Shown here in pieces: positions 12,076 to 23,872 of a stretch of 64,000 nt of DNA. Positions within the stretch are counted from its first letter, which is position 1. Each line of letters starts with the position of its first letter. The DNA is taken from positions 177,553 through 241,552 of the forward strand of contig FWCC01000011.1 in NCBI GenBank assembly GCA_900169235.1, read 5' to 3'. Both the position numbers and the translations under genes were made by a program. The DNA is from Zarea fungicola (taxonomy: Eukaryota > Ascomycota > Sordariomycetes > Hypocreales > Cordycipitaceae). Under the pieces are notes generated by a model, which worked only from the letters and a program-made list of their open reading frames with translations, did no database searches and was not told the origin of the DNA.

Positions 12076-12737
12076 GAAATTGGCATTTGGGTTTCATATT
12101 AGAGATATTAAGGCTTTTTTCTGATAGTGATTTATAATAGTTAGATATTTCTTTTGTTTTTAAATCGTATTTACACTGCTAGTTTGTTGGTCCGACCGAT
12201 TTGTTACCGGGTTTGTACAACTCTGGATCAGCATGACGCTTCAAGCAGTCCCTACTTACTAAAATTGATAAATTCTACTCCGTAGTTGGAAGTTAATTAA
12301 ATAGTTGACGAGTCAGTCTCTGCTTTCAATGCCCTTTCAAACTTGGGTTGCTGATAGTTTAATTAATTTATCCAAAAATAGCTGACTAGGCTCAAGAGAT
12401 TGAGAAACGGCGCGACCCTCAGTAAGCCAATGCGAGCTAGAAATGGCAGTAATAACGAACCGGCCAATCGGACCGCTGTGACTATAGATTGTGGACCGTC
12501 TCATAGGCTCCATTTAACTGTCAATCTGAAGATGCAACTCTGACCAATACGCAGCAACTCACTTCACTCTGGCATGTAAATTCTGGTCATCTGTTTCCAC
12601 GCCATGCAGACATCACCGCCACAAGCACCTTGGAGTAAGCCGAAAAATTGACAGGGCAACTTTAAAGCAGAGTCACATTCGCGTCCTGCACTGGCATAAT
12701 CCCGACAGTCTCTCTGAGAACTGAGTCTCCAATCACG
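12076..12737. other. Intergenic region between the ABC transporter and the second zinc-cluster gene
   Basis: AT-rich spacer of about 660 bases, holding the 3' end of the pump and the promoter of the downstream regulator. It contains repeated TTAATTAA-like words around 12295-12370. No gene or RNA is supported. Confidence 0.45.
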
Positions 12738-14452
12738 ATGCTGTCTCAGGTGGATTCTGTCAAACCCCAGAAAGGAAGAAGATCGGGAATTAGCAGAGTA
12801 AAGTCAGGCTGCATCACATGGTACGTTCAACTGCCCAGGGTATTTTTTCAAGATGATTATTAAGCCGCTAACTTTCAGGAACCAGTCGGTGAGTTTTTAA
12901 TCATGGCAGGTGTTTGACTTGAGGGAAAATGAAAGTTAATTAATTGTACAGCATTCGGCGGATAAAATGTGATGAAGTAAAGCCAAGCTGCAACAAGTGT
13001 TCATCTACTGGAAGAGTCTGTGATGGCTATGCCCTCGCAATACGAGCCGTAGACGGGGCGAGAGAGAGCAGTGTTAGCAGGCGTTCCCAACTTATCGAGC
13101 GCTCAATCTCGGACGGGATCAGCGGAACGGAGACGGAAAGGAATTTCTTTTACATCTGCAGACGCGCCACATCCGCAGGGGTGGCATTGCACATCTGCAG
13201 TACCACATCCTTTTGGACGCAGCTCGCCACGCAGCTCAGCCACCAGTACGAAGCTGTTCGTCACGCTGTCGTGGCTGTCGGGGCGGCCTATCATTTATAC
13301 AAGGTGGCGGATGTCACTTCCGTACCAAGATCAACCAAGCAGCAGATCGAATCGTTTGTACTTGAGCAGTACAATAGATCCCTCTACCAGCTCCACAAGG
13401 ACATTGGGCGGCAGTGCTTCGGCCAGGATTCCACAATTGTCCTCACCTGCTGTCTTGCATACATTTATCTAGAAAGCCTGCGCTTGGATCATGCGGCTGC
13501 CATGAAGCATCTCAATAATGGTATACGCATCATCGAAGCAACTGTCGACCTTGACCGTCTGGCGTCTGGCCAAATGTCCGTCGCCAGGAAGAGGCAAACT
13601 ACGCGGTGCAAAACTGCGCTGACTGACAGTGACCTTTGGGAGACAGTTTTGGAGTTTCGAAATTGCGAGCTGTGCATGCACTGTTTCTCGTCCGAGGTGC
13701 CAATGAGGTTGGGAAGTAAACTGTGCCAAACCACACTCCCGTTCCGCGCAATCACCACCCACGCAACCGGCTTTCACAGTATTTCAGAAGCCCACGAGGC
13801 ACGGGTGCAAATAGGCAGCCAAATAATGTCCTATGATTGGCAGTGGCAAAGCCACAAGTTTGAACCTTCGTTCTGGGCACAAAATCACGTCCAAGAGACA
13901 CTCGCCTGGCTTCACCGAGAAGTCAAATCAATCACCCTTCGTGTAGAAAACTACATGTTAAGTACAATTAGCAGTTCTGGAGATACCACGTGGGAGTGGT
14001 ACAGCCTCAACATGGACATGTTGCACCTGACGTGCTTGTCAGCAGTCATTGCACTGATGCAGACTGGGCCGGAGCATCACGATACCGTAACCTGCTCAGA
14101 TGACTTTCAGCAAAAGTTTGTTTCCAAAATGATTGCTTACGGCGAGCAAATGCACAGCGTGTACACCTCGTTAAAATGGCCGCCGCCTGATATTAGCCTA
14201 GAGACATCAATCATTGGTCCCATGTATTGGGCATACGTGTACAGCACTGAAATGCAGGCTAAGAAACGGGCGCTGAAAGTTCTGCAAGAAACATCGCACA
14301 GAGAGGGCCCTTGGGATGCCAAACAAATCCTACTGAAGCTGGCGACGGCTGATTTGATGAGCCAGCAACATGACGACGGCACGCAGCCGCATCCAACGGA
14401 AAATAACCAATTGCGCAAGTGGGGTGCAGCCAATTCAAATTGCTATGAATGA
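12738..14452 (+). CDS. Zn2Cys6 transcription factor downstream of the ABC pump
   Basis: The model is exon 12738-12820, a proposed 3-base exon (TCG) at 12886-12888 and exon 12952-14452, giving 528 residues. Joining the two large exons directly gives a zinc cluster with only five residues between Cys2 and Cys3 (CITCIRRIKC). Including the TCG, which has an AG before it and GTGAGT after it, gives CITCRIRRIKC and then SCNKCSSTGRVC, a canonical C-x2-C-x6-C-x5-C-x2-C-x6-C. The rest is a helical fungal transcription-factor region (around SHQYEAVRHAVVAVGAAYHL) like those of regulators in secondary-metabolite and drug-response loci. It follows the pump on the same strand and converges with the cupin gene, 51 bases between stop codons. 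It is probably a nuclear regulator. Whether it acts on the pump or the cupin gene is inference. Confidence 0.8.
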
Positions 14453-14503
14453 CTATAGAATACAATTTTCGCTTGAGACTTCGAGGTGTTTCAGGTATCG
14501 CGA

Positions 14504-15073
14504 CTACTCAGTCTTCAATTCTTCGACAGGTACATACTCGCCCAACTTTTCGCCGTTTATGGTTGGCAGCGTCGCATCCGCCAAGACAAAGAAGCCCCGG
14601 GCCACCTGAGTGGTACTGTTATTCCTCCAAGCATGAATGGTGCCCCGTTGCACAAGAATGTCGCCTCGCTTCAGCACCGTACTCTCACCACTGTCAAGAA
14701 TAATCTCCAGCTCACCCTCGATAATGACGCCAAAGTCAACAGTTTTGGTCCTGTGCATCGGCCCCTGGCCCTCCCCGGGCAGGAAATCTACGATGCGGAG
14801 CACCGTTCCGCCGGGAATGCTGATGCCGAGGTTGTGTGGCAGCTGGGTCTCGTAGTTGACGAGGTCTTGATCATTTTCAAGGACAGCCGGGCTTTGGCCG
14901 AGGGTGTAGCCCAGGAAAAAGTGCATGCCGGGGATTTCAAATCGCGGGACTTCTTGGGAAATTTGTTTCGAGATCACTGCCTTTCCATTTGCGTCATGTG
15001 TTGTAATGACACGTCGTGGAGGGGGTAGTCCGACTGGAGACTCGGCAGCAGTAGTGTTTGAGTTGGCCGACAT
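14504..15073 (-). CDS. Single-domain cupin protein
   Basis: An intronless 189-residue frame. The cupin barrel is seen from about residue 85: a first motif around GEGQGPMHRTKTVDFG and a second, GDILVQRGTIHAWRN, ending in the HxxxN typical of cupin motif 2. In motif 1 the expected His-x-His and Glu are reduced to one His (MHR) with Thr and Asp at the other positions, so metal binding may be weakened or altered. Fungal cupins of this size occur beside oxidoreductases and in metabolite clusters, acting as isomerases, dioxygenase-like enzymes or binding proteins; none of these can be chosen here. No signal peptide is seen, so it is likely cytosolic. It is convergent with the preceding transcription factor gene. 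Confidence 0.82.
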   Translation of the reverse strand: MSANSNTTAAESPVGLPPPRRVITTHDANGKAVISKQISQEVPRFEIPGMHFFLGYTLGQSPAVLENDQDLVNYETQLPHNLGISIPGGTVLRIVDFLPGEGQGPMHRTKTVDFGVIIEGELEIILDSGESTVLKRGDILVQRGTIHAWRNNSTTQVARGFFVLADATLPTINGEKLGEYVPVEELKTE

Positions 15074-17814
15074 GGTGAGAAGAAGAGTATTGCTGGAAAT
15101 AGTGTTGGTATCGTAGCGTGTTAAATCAATTAGCCGAGTAAGGCCGACCGTAATAAATGAATGTAATTGAGTGTGTTCTGTAACTACTCGAAAGGGCGAC
15201 CAACCGCCATTTTATAGGCGTATGTTCGATGCCCTGTCTATCATTGTAGGCTGTATCAAAATAGGTAGTGCGACAATCTCATTGGCAGTGTCGTTATTCT
15301 GACCAAATCTGGTCATATCGGGAGAAGCCAAAAGCCGAGTCATTTAATCCACCGTTACGGAGTTCATCGTACGCGATCTGCGAATTGTCTTATTGGCTAG
15401 CTCGGTAAGCATCCTGTTTGAGGCGACCAAGCCAGATACTACGCAGGACTGGATGGGCCACAAAATCATATCCTAAAATTCTGCGCATCCGTAAGAGGCG
15501 GCATCTCCTAGTCCAGAAATAGCTATTCGACTAAGAGTGTCAAATCAGCGGTTGCACTGCGGCGGCTGTCCTGACGTGCAAATGTCTTTGCCAACACTGC
15601 GAACTGGGAACACAGCATCCGAGCGTCAACATCTGGGATTATTCTGCGCTAGACAGGACGATTCTACTTGTGGAAATTTATGAAGGCGCCTGTAGCTAGA
15701 TTAGCATGCTTCTGCTAGGTGAGTGTCACATCGGCTCCCGCCGCTGCTGAAGTGCGAATGTGTCTGTGACATCGCCGAGCGCAACTCCAGTGACGGCTGG
15801 AGAAGTAGCCGCATAACCGAACTATGTGGCATTGGAAGCCTGACTAGCTCAGCGGCATGTAGTCAATGTCACTGGTAGTCGGCTGGATTTATTACCTTGC
15901 GAAGGATTTTGTCCTTAAAAACCTACAGAGAGCCCAGAGATTAAACGACAGAAAAAACAGAATTGGAGTTCGGCGAGATCGATGGCTTCAGTTTGTCTCC
16001 CAGTATAAAAATTTAACGTAAATAATAGCAACGCTCATGGTGGAGGCTGCTAATGCTTGCTGCCTCATTCCCGCCCACTCTGGCTCTATGAGCTTCTGTA
16101 TCTGCCAATGGCTCATACCATGATAATTCGGATTACTGACTAACTTCCTATCGTCGGTTAATCATTGGCTATTGGTAAAAGACCTGGTACAGGTTCAGTA
16201 ACATGGTATCTACAGTCAGAGGCTCTTGACATTTGGGCAACCGATTTTTTGCGAGCAACCAACTGATCTAGCCACGTATGCTGGAGTGGAACCAAGTTCG
16301 CTATGCAGTTCGTGTTGAAGACGTCACTTTGAATAACCTAGACACGGGCCGTGCCGCATCGATGTAGCTGCGTTTGGCGAGGCGAGGCGAAGAACGCTCC
16401 AACGATCATTGACTCTCCAAGTATTGTAAGAGGCAGTATGGTGTGCCAAATAAAAATGCAAATGGAGCGCATGCGCCACGTTTTCTCTTTTCTCAATGCA
16501 GCCAGATGCAGCATGAGCTGGCATAATGCAGCCTGTACCGCATTGGAAAAATGCGTCCGCGCCTGAAAGGCAGATAGCATAGTGAGCCATTGAACGGCAG
16601 ACGGTGATTGGCTTTGTAAAGGTCATATGAGTCGCGGCTGAAACCAAACTGACATATGCATATAGTTGGGACCTTCCCATAGACACGCCCATGACCAGAC
16701 GACTCACAGCGCGTACATGCCTGCTTTTAGGGTTCAACAGGTCTCCGTCTCTTGTCCAATCACCAAACCGCAGCTACCACTCTAACTTTGATCTTTAATG
16801 TAGCTATTGGGCTGCGCTATGTGAGATATGGTCAACGGCACCTCAAATAACGCCATGAAATGACATCAACTGTAGCAGCAATTGATCGCTGAAATAACGT
16901 AACGGATTAGAGTCAACGCTTCTTGCACTGCAAAACTGGCTCCAGGGAACAGTATTTATAATCTGCAGTACATTACTGGTGATGTGGTCATGGCAAAGGA
17001 GCCTTCAGGGTGTATGCCTCCTGTGCAATAAGACTAGAATAATCATCCGGGCATTTTGAGGGCAGACCAAATCATACATAGTTAGACGAGATTTACAAAG
17101 ACAACGTATTGCTATACCATAAGCGTAATGCATGTGGACTTTCATTAACATAAAGGATAGGGAGATTGCAGAGTGCATCAAGACCGCGACTGTGGGAGGG
17201 CCAATGTTGGTACAATCACAAGCAGTTACGACGCACAGTGAAGAGAGGGTGCGTCTCCTAACAGGTATGCAAGATGTAACTTGATGATATTTAGAATCTA
17301 GCTATAGCAGGGGGAGGAATCCCTCCCCTACATAGAAGAATTCGCAAGCAGACAAAAGCAAGCAACACACAGGATAACTATCTACAGCTGCCGTCATGAC
17401 CTCAATTTTCCTCGTATCCGGCGTTGACGGACGGAAGACTGCATTGGGCGTGCGTCAGGCTTCCATGGATACGTTGCTAGACAAACAAGTCATCAATCAC
17501 AACGGCCACCGACTCCGATACGCCCCGTGGCGACATGCTTTTGCATGCAGAATGCGGCCAGGCCCAATCGCAGCATGCCACGACCCCAGAGCATGAGTCA
17601 CAAACGGTGCTGGGCTCTGAGTAGTGTTAGTAAAATAATCCCCAAGGAGGCGTCGGCACAACATTGATCGATCCCCTTTCAACTATAAACTCGAGTTTAA
17701 TACATGAAGTACAGCCTCGCTATTACGGCACCTCAGAAGATAATACGAACTCAATATATTTTTAATTTTCACTTACGTACTATAACATCAACTTTCACTC
17801 ACTACTACAAGACA
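15074..17814. other. Long gene-poor region
   Basis: About 2.7 kb without a credible coding frame. All frames are short, ATG-poor and lack codon bias. The segment near 15299-15312 carries a small inverted repeat (GACCA AATC TGGTC) about 225 bases upstream of the cupin start, which may be a regulator site. Near 17296 there is a sequence shared with the other end of the window (listed separately). The remainder may be decayed mobile or genic sequence, but I cannot identify a source. Confidence 0.45.
17296..17345 (+). repeat. LTR-like remnant, copy 1
   Basis: The stretch tctagctatagcaggggg followed by aggaatccctcccctacata and gaagaattcgcaagca aligns with 63253-63306 over about 50 bases at roughly 70 percent by eye. 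Such CTATAGCAGGGG...CATAGAAGAATT words resemble the ends of copia-type LTRs in filamentous fungi (from memory, not searched). No coding part of a retroelement is adjacent, so it would be a solo or truncated copy. Strand and limits are arbitrary. Confidence 0.35.
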
Positions 17815-20800
17815 ATGCGATCTTGGCCACGAAGTACGAACGGCAATGCGAACGGAGGGCATGGATGGCGACGGGGAAGCCATGGCAGGCACAGCGGCAA
17901 TTGGCCCAGTGAGTCAAAACTCCCATGTAGATTTTTCCAGCGGGCACAAGGTTGTAGATATGGTTCATCATGTCGGTTTTCGCATGATATGTCGTCGACG
18001 AATAGTGACAAAAGCCCCACCAAAAGTCGCAATTACATTGCAGAAGAAACACCTGAACAGGTGCAGGCCAAAACAGACTACAGTTGGTGGAAGAGGATCA
18101 TAAAAGATCCGCCTGAGTGGAGAGATGCTCAGACGGCTGAGATTCTATGGGATGGCGCTCTTGAAATTCTCAACGGCACCGAGAGAGAATGCAAACATCG
18201 CCTTGCCAGGGATCTCGACGACGAAAATCTCTACGGTCGCCAACACATTCAAGACACAATAACCGGTGTGATGCAGGCAGGAAATTCTATAACCAGCTAC
18301 CACGCCATGAGTTCTTTCCTCCAGACAATGACACACGTCTCAATTCTGGACTGTCTCTCCATCGATACATGTGTCGGTGGGCTTTACAACTTCTTCAGTG
18401 GCACCAATGGGGGTCGGGCAATCCCAGCGCTGCAAAGATTCTGTGAAAGGGTCCTCGAACAGTCCTCCGGTATGCCCGATGAGCGCTGTACCGATGTAGA
18501 GTTGGCGGCTGTTGCACTATCCACAGCTCTGCGAGAGATACTTAAGCGAGAGCAGCGCGCGAGACTACATGACGACTTGCCGCCCCTCATCGACTCGTTA
18601 GAAGGGTTATCGACAAGTCTCGGACGACAGGGGCTGCTCGGCGCCTCGTCCCAATTGATTTATCATATTGGGGAGATTCGAGCCGTTGTTGATCGCGCCA
18701 GAGGGCTCTTGATCCTGGACGATGCCGACGCCGCCGATTTTGTAGGCACGCCAGCGCCGGCCTATCCTCGTGGCCTGCACATGCCCAACGGCCGCCATGA
18801 CAATGACAAGCTTGACATCGTAGCCATGAATATCTTTCCCACGCGCGACGAGATTCTATGCGAAGCGGCCGAGTTCCTACCATCAACAGATCCTGAACAG
18901 CCCCATTTTCTCACCGACAAGTCCCAACGGCACATTGACACGCTCTTTCGTCTCCTACGCCAGGATACATTTGGAGAACTCAAGGAAGTCCTGTCAAGTA
19001 CTCTTCGTCTCTCGGAGATGGACCGAGCCTACCTCGAAAGCCCCAGGCTCAGCTTTGGCAATCTCAGGGCAATTCGCTATCCCAAGGCCGTTATTAGCTA
19101 CATTTCCTTTGACAGCCGTCGTGGATTAGAGGTCAGCATTTCGTTTCCTCAGCCTCAAATTCTTCGAGGCAAGCCAGTCTCCGAAAGACAGCGATGGTGG
19201 GAGGATTCCCGGCGACTATCTGAGGGAGTGCTTGTCTCCTACATAGCGATGGACCAAGACCGAGCACAGCATCTATTCCTTATTATCAGCAAAAGAAATT
19301 TCGATGATAGTCAAGAGGATAGCTTGACAAAAAATATTTACCACGCAACCGTCAGATCAAGGCTTGCCAGTCGTAACGGAGCGGACATTGAGACACTTTT
19401 GGGTTTAAGCAGCTCCAAAGTACAAGGCGTCCTTGTCGAGTTTCCAGGGGTGATTCCCAACACTTTCGTGCCCATTCTTGAGAACCTGCAGAATATGCAG
19501 CGTCTTGGAACTCTACCGTTCCAAAACTGGATCCTCCCCGACAAGATAGAGGGACCCGTGGCCACCACTGCGAACATCCCGCCACCTCGGTACGCACGCA
19601 AACCCGGCTTTGCCTTCTCTCTGAAACCTATCATGAAGAGAGGTAGTCATCGAGAGGCCCATACTTTCATCGAACCGGAATCAATCGTGGATAACGAAGA
19701 ACTCGTCAGCAAAGTGGAGGCCGAGACCGACCTGGATCGCGGGCAGTGCCAAGCCTTAATTGCGGCCCTGACTCGCGAGTTTGCACTGATCCAAGGACCT
19801 CCAGGGACAGGAAAGTCTTATCTTGGTATTAAGTTGATGAAAGTTCTTCTGAACCGCCAAAGAGAAGCAGCGCTAGGGCCTATCGTTGTTGTGTAAGTCA
19901 ATGCCATATTCTGGAAGACGTAGTCAGCGCTAACGTAAGGAACACCAGATGCTATACGAACCATGCTCTCGATCAGTTCCTTGAGCATATACTTCATGAC
20001 GGTACTAAAAAGATCATTCGAATTGGAGGCCAAAGCCATTCAAGGATTCTAGAGGGACATAATCTTCGAACAGTGTCACAGCTTGAATCAAAAAGCGGGT
20101 CAGAGCGGTTTCTTCTTGCTACTGCCTACCAAGACCTGGAGAAAAATACAGAGGATATCAAGAAGATACTGGGCAGAGCACATGGAAAATTACGACAGAT
20201 GAAGTGGGAGTACATTCAAAAGTACCTTGCACGACACTATCCCCGCATTTGCCTTCAATTTCGGGAGATTGATGACGAGGGATTCCAAGTCGTGGGCCGA
20301 CATCCTTTTGACAATTGGGCATCATTCAAAACGGCGGATGAGGACTTGAATGGGAATCATGAGACCGAGATTGAGTTTAATCGTGCCGATGTTCTTCGGA
20401 AAGCTGCAGTGGACGTCCATGCTCTAACCCTATTAGAACGGCAACAAATCATGAATTTTTGGAGCACAGAAATGTACAAGCAAGCTGTAGATGACTTACT
20501 TGAGAGTATCGAGGATGCCTCTTCAACACAACGAGACGTGTCAAACATTCATGATGAAGTCGACCGGAGGGTGCTGCAAGAAGCAGACGTCATTGGCATT
20601 ACGACCACAGGTCTGGCGAAGCGAATATCAACTCTGCAGAGGCTACGCTGTAAAGTTGTCATTTGCGAAGAGGCGGGTGAAGTTATGGAGCCGCACATGC
20701 TTTCAGCACTACTTCCCACCGTAGAGCACATTATACAGATTGGAGACCATGAACAGCTGCGACCTCAAATCAACAACTTCGGTTTGTCGCTGGAGAGCAA

Positions 20801-23800
20801 GCAAGGTGTCCTGTACCAGCTTGACCGCAGTCAGTTTGAGCGACTCTCAGTCGGGATTCCAGGACGGCCCAAAATCCCAGTTGCCCAACTGGAAGTACAG
20901 CGACGTATGCGCCCTCCCATATCACTGCTGATACGAGAGACGCTATATCCCAATATTCAAGACCACCCAAGCACACACGACCTTCCAGACGTTGTGGGAA
21001 TGCGCAAAAATCTATTCTGGCTCGATCATGACCATATGGAGGACGGAGTGAGCTCCGAAATGCACCACAAATCGCACTCAAATGCGTGGGAGGCTGGCAT
21101 GGTTCACGCCCTTGTTCGCCACATTGTTCGCCAAGGCGTCTACAGCAGCAGCGACATTGCGGTGCTGACGCCTTACACTGGACAGCTCCAGAAGCTCCGA
21201 GCCTTAATGCGCAGTGATTTCGAAATCGTTCTTAGTGAAAGGGACCGGGACGCGTTGGAACAGGACGGGTTTGACCCCACGGCACTCAGCCCCGTCGAAG
21301 ACCTGCCCGACGACGCCCCGGGCCGCAGGAAAGGCGCGTTGGCAAAGAAGAAGCTGAGCGAACTTCTTCGTGTGGCCACGGTGGATAACTTTCAGGGCGA
21401 AGAGGCAAAGGTCATCATTGTATCTTTGGTCAGAAGCAACCAGGCTCGGAAAGTTGGCTTTTTGAAAACCACGAACCGGATCAATGTTCTCCTTAGTCGG
21501 GCTCAGCATGGCATGTACCTCATCGGAAACACAGAGACCTATGCAAATGTCAAGATGTGGCAAACCGTGATTGAGCTCATGCGAGCGTCGGATTCCATAG
21601 GCAAGGCTCTTGGACTGTGCTGTCCGCGACACAAGGAAACCCTAATAGAGGCTTCCGAGCCTGACGACTTCCCTCGATATAGTCCTGAAGGAGGATGCTC
21701 GCAAGCCTGCCTTTGGCGCCTCGCTGACTGTGGCCATATGTGTCTCGCACGATGCCATTCGGAAAGTATGCACAAAATCTTTTCGTGCCCGCAGCCTTGC
21801 CAGCGGCTACATGAGCCTTGCGGACATGAATGTCAGAAGCCGACATGCGGAGAGGACTGTGGCAAATGTTTTGTGGTTCTGAACAATGTCGAGCTTCCTT
21901 GCGGCCATTTCAAGGATAAAGTAGCCTGCTACTCAGCTCAAGTACCTGAATCAATCCGTTGCCAAGTTGTTGTCGAGAAGACTGTGCCAGGGTGCAATCA
22001 TGCCGTGGAGGTAGCATGTTCCAAGTCTGTGGCATCAGAAATTTATCGGTGCCCGCTGCCTTGCTCTACGCCGCTCCAGTGTGGTCATACCTGCCCTGGA
22101 ACGTGTGGTGGTTGTCGCGATGAGGGTGATGGCACAGTGGCTTCATTTTCGCACAAGACATGTACAAAGATCTGCGGGAGGCCGTTCGGCACATGCAATC
22201 ACCACTGTCGCAAGCCCTGCCACGAAGGCACGGAGTGCGGCGTGTGTGTTGCGCCATGTGAGGTACAATGTCAGCATTCAAAGTGTGCCGCAACATGCAG
22301 TGAGGGCTGCACTCCCTGTGTAGAAAGGTGCGTGTGGTCCTGCGAACACCAGGGCGCATGCGCAATGCCGTGCTCGGCTGCGTGCAGCCGACTGCCGTGT
22401 GATGAGCGGTGCACAAAGCTGCTCTCCTGCGGCCATCGCTGCCCGAGCATCTGCGGTGAGATCTGCCCAGAAGACTTGTGCAAAGACTGTGGGAAGGCTC
22501 AGGACTCACGGGTTGATCTGCTCGAGATGAAGACGTATGCCGAAATCGACGTTGACCTGAACCCTATCGTCGTCCTCGGGTGCGGACACTTCTTCACAGC
22601 AGAAACCCTGGATGGCCTCGTGGGCATGGACACGGCGTATCGTTCCAATCATGAAGGCCATTTCATAGCGCTTGCAGACTTCTCCTCTGCCTTCTTGAAG
22701 ATGCCACAGTGTCCCGACTGCAAGCGTCCGGTGAGGCAGTACGCAACGCGACGCTACAATCGAATTATTAACAGAGCTGTCGCGGACGAGTCGGCCAAGA
22801 GGTTTTTGGTCGCCGGGACGGATGAGCTCAAGAATTTCGGCATTGAGTTAGAAAGGCTGGAAGGACAGCTTGCAGCATCACACCCAGATATCTTGCGACA
22901 GATAAATGTTCTCCCTGAATCCCGGAGAAACGCCGTCCGACCGCATTTTCGGAGTCGTTGGGGCGCTTGCGAGAAGTTACGCCGTGAAATTTCTTTATTC
23001 TGCAAGAAATCTGCTGATCGAAACCATCCCTTTCATAAGCTTTATGAGGCGACGATCCATGCTTTACGAAGACTGGAGACTGACACTTTGAGTGATGGCT
23101 TTGCATCTCTGTCTATAGAGAGCCCATCGCATCGCTTTGAAAGGGATCGCCGCGTGACGTTGACAGCCGAGATGGCGCTGCTAAAACTAGAGTTCGTTAT
23201 CCTGGAGGATATGTTGGGCCTGAATCGGGCGCTCAGGCATGCAACTATTGCAGAGCCTCTGCAATGGCTAGGCGGTCCTCCGTTGCTGCGTGCCAAGCCA
23301 TTTCTTCGATCCTGCGCATCTTTTATTTCCAGCTGCAGTACCCAGTCTTTGCCGAAACTTGCTGTTGAGGCTACTCTTTGTCACGCAAGGATGGCGCAAA
23401 TGTTTCAGTCTTGTCTGTCATTAGACGAGGCAGACATGGCCAAAGCTATCGGTTTCGTGGCAGACGCGAAAGGTTACCTAGATAGAGCATCCCTCCTATG
23501 CGACCAACTGTTCCAGGACGCTGAAGAGTTAAAGGAAGCGGTCCAAAAAGCGATTCAGCTACTAAATAGAGAAAGATATGAGGAGGTTAGTCCCGAAGAA
23601 GTTGCCGCCATCAAAAGGGCCATGGTTGGTGGACCGACTGGCTTGGCCACTCATTCCGGCCATTGGTATAATTGTGTCAACGGACATCCGGTAAGTCTTA
23701 TACAGCAAATCTCCGTGCAGTTTGTGAGATCTGACATGGAATGCAGTTTGCGATTGGTGAATGCGGAATGCCAATGGAAGAGGCACGCTGCCCCGAATGC

Positions 23801-23872
23801 GGCGCGGCCATCGGTGGATTAAATCATCAAAGCGTCGCTGGTGTTACGCGCGCGGAAACTATGGAGGACTGA
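17815..23872 (+). CDS. ZNFX1-like protein: CCCH finger, SF1 helicase, NFX1-type fingers and RZ finger
   Basis: Three exons (17815-19892, 19949-23690, 23747-23872) join in frame to 1981 residues. Near the N-terminus is a CCCH zinc finger (CRFFQRAQGCRYGSSCRFSH). Around residues 655-670 is the Walker A of an SF1 helicase (LIQGPPGTGKSYLG). Next come CYTNHALDQFLEH, the Walker B region VVICEEAGEVMEPH, IQIGDHEQLRPQ and the late motif VDNFQGEEAKVIIVS...NRINVLLSRAQ. A Cys/His-rich tract follows, with NFX1-type repeats such as CGHECQKPTCGEDC and CGHTCPGTCGGC. The end has an RZ-type finger, HWYNCVNGHP joined across the last intron to FAIGECGMPM and CPECGAAIGG. This order matches animal ZNFX1, a helicase of antiviral sensing and small-RNA inheritance; related fungal proteins are mostly uncharacterised. 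An RNA helicase is the likely activity. The ATG at 17815 was chosen since the extra upstream residues in frame are AT-rich and non-conserved. Confidence 0.92.

Noticed and set aside
15299..15312. Small inverted repeat GACCA AATC TGGTC near the cupin gene
   Set aside because: Could be a regulator site, but a single ten-base palindrome is too weak to call alone.
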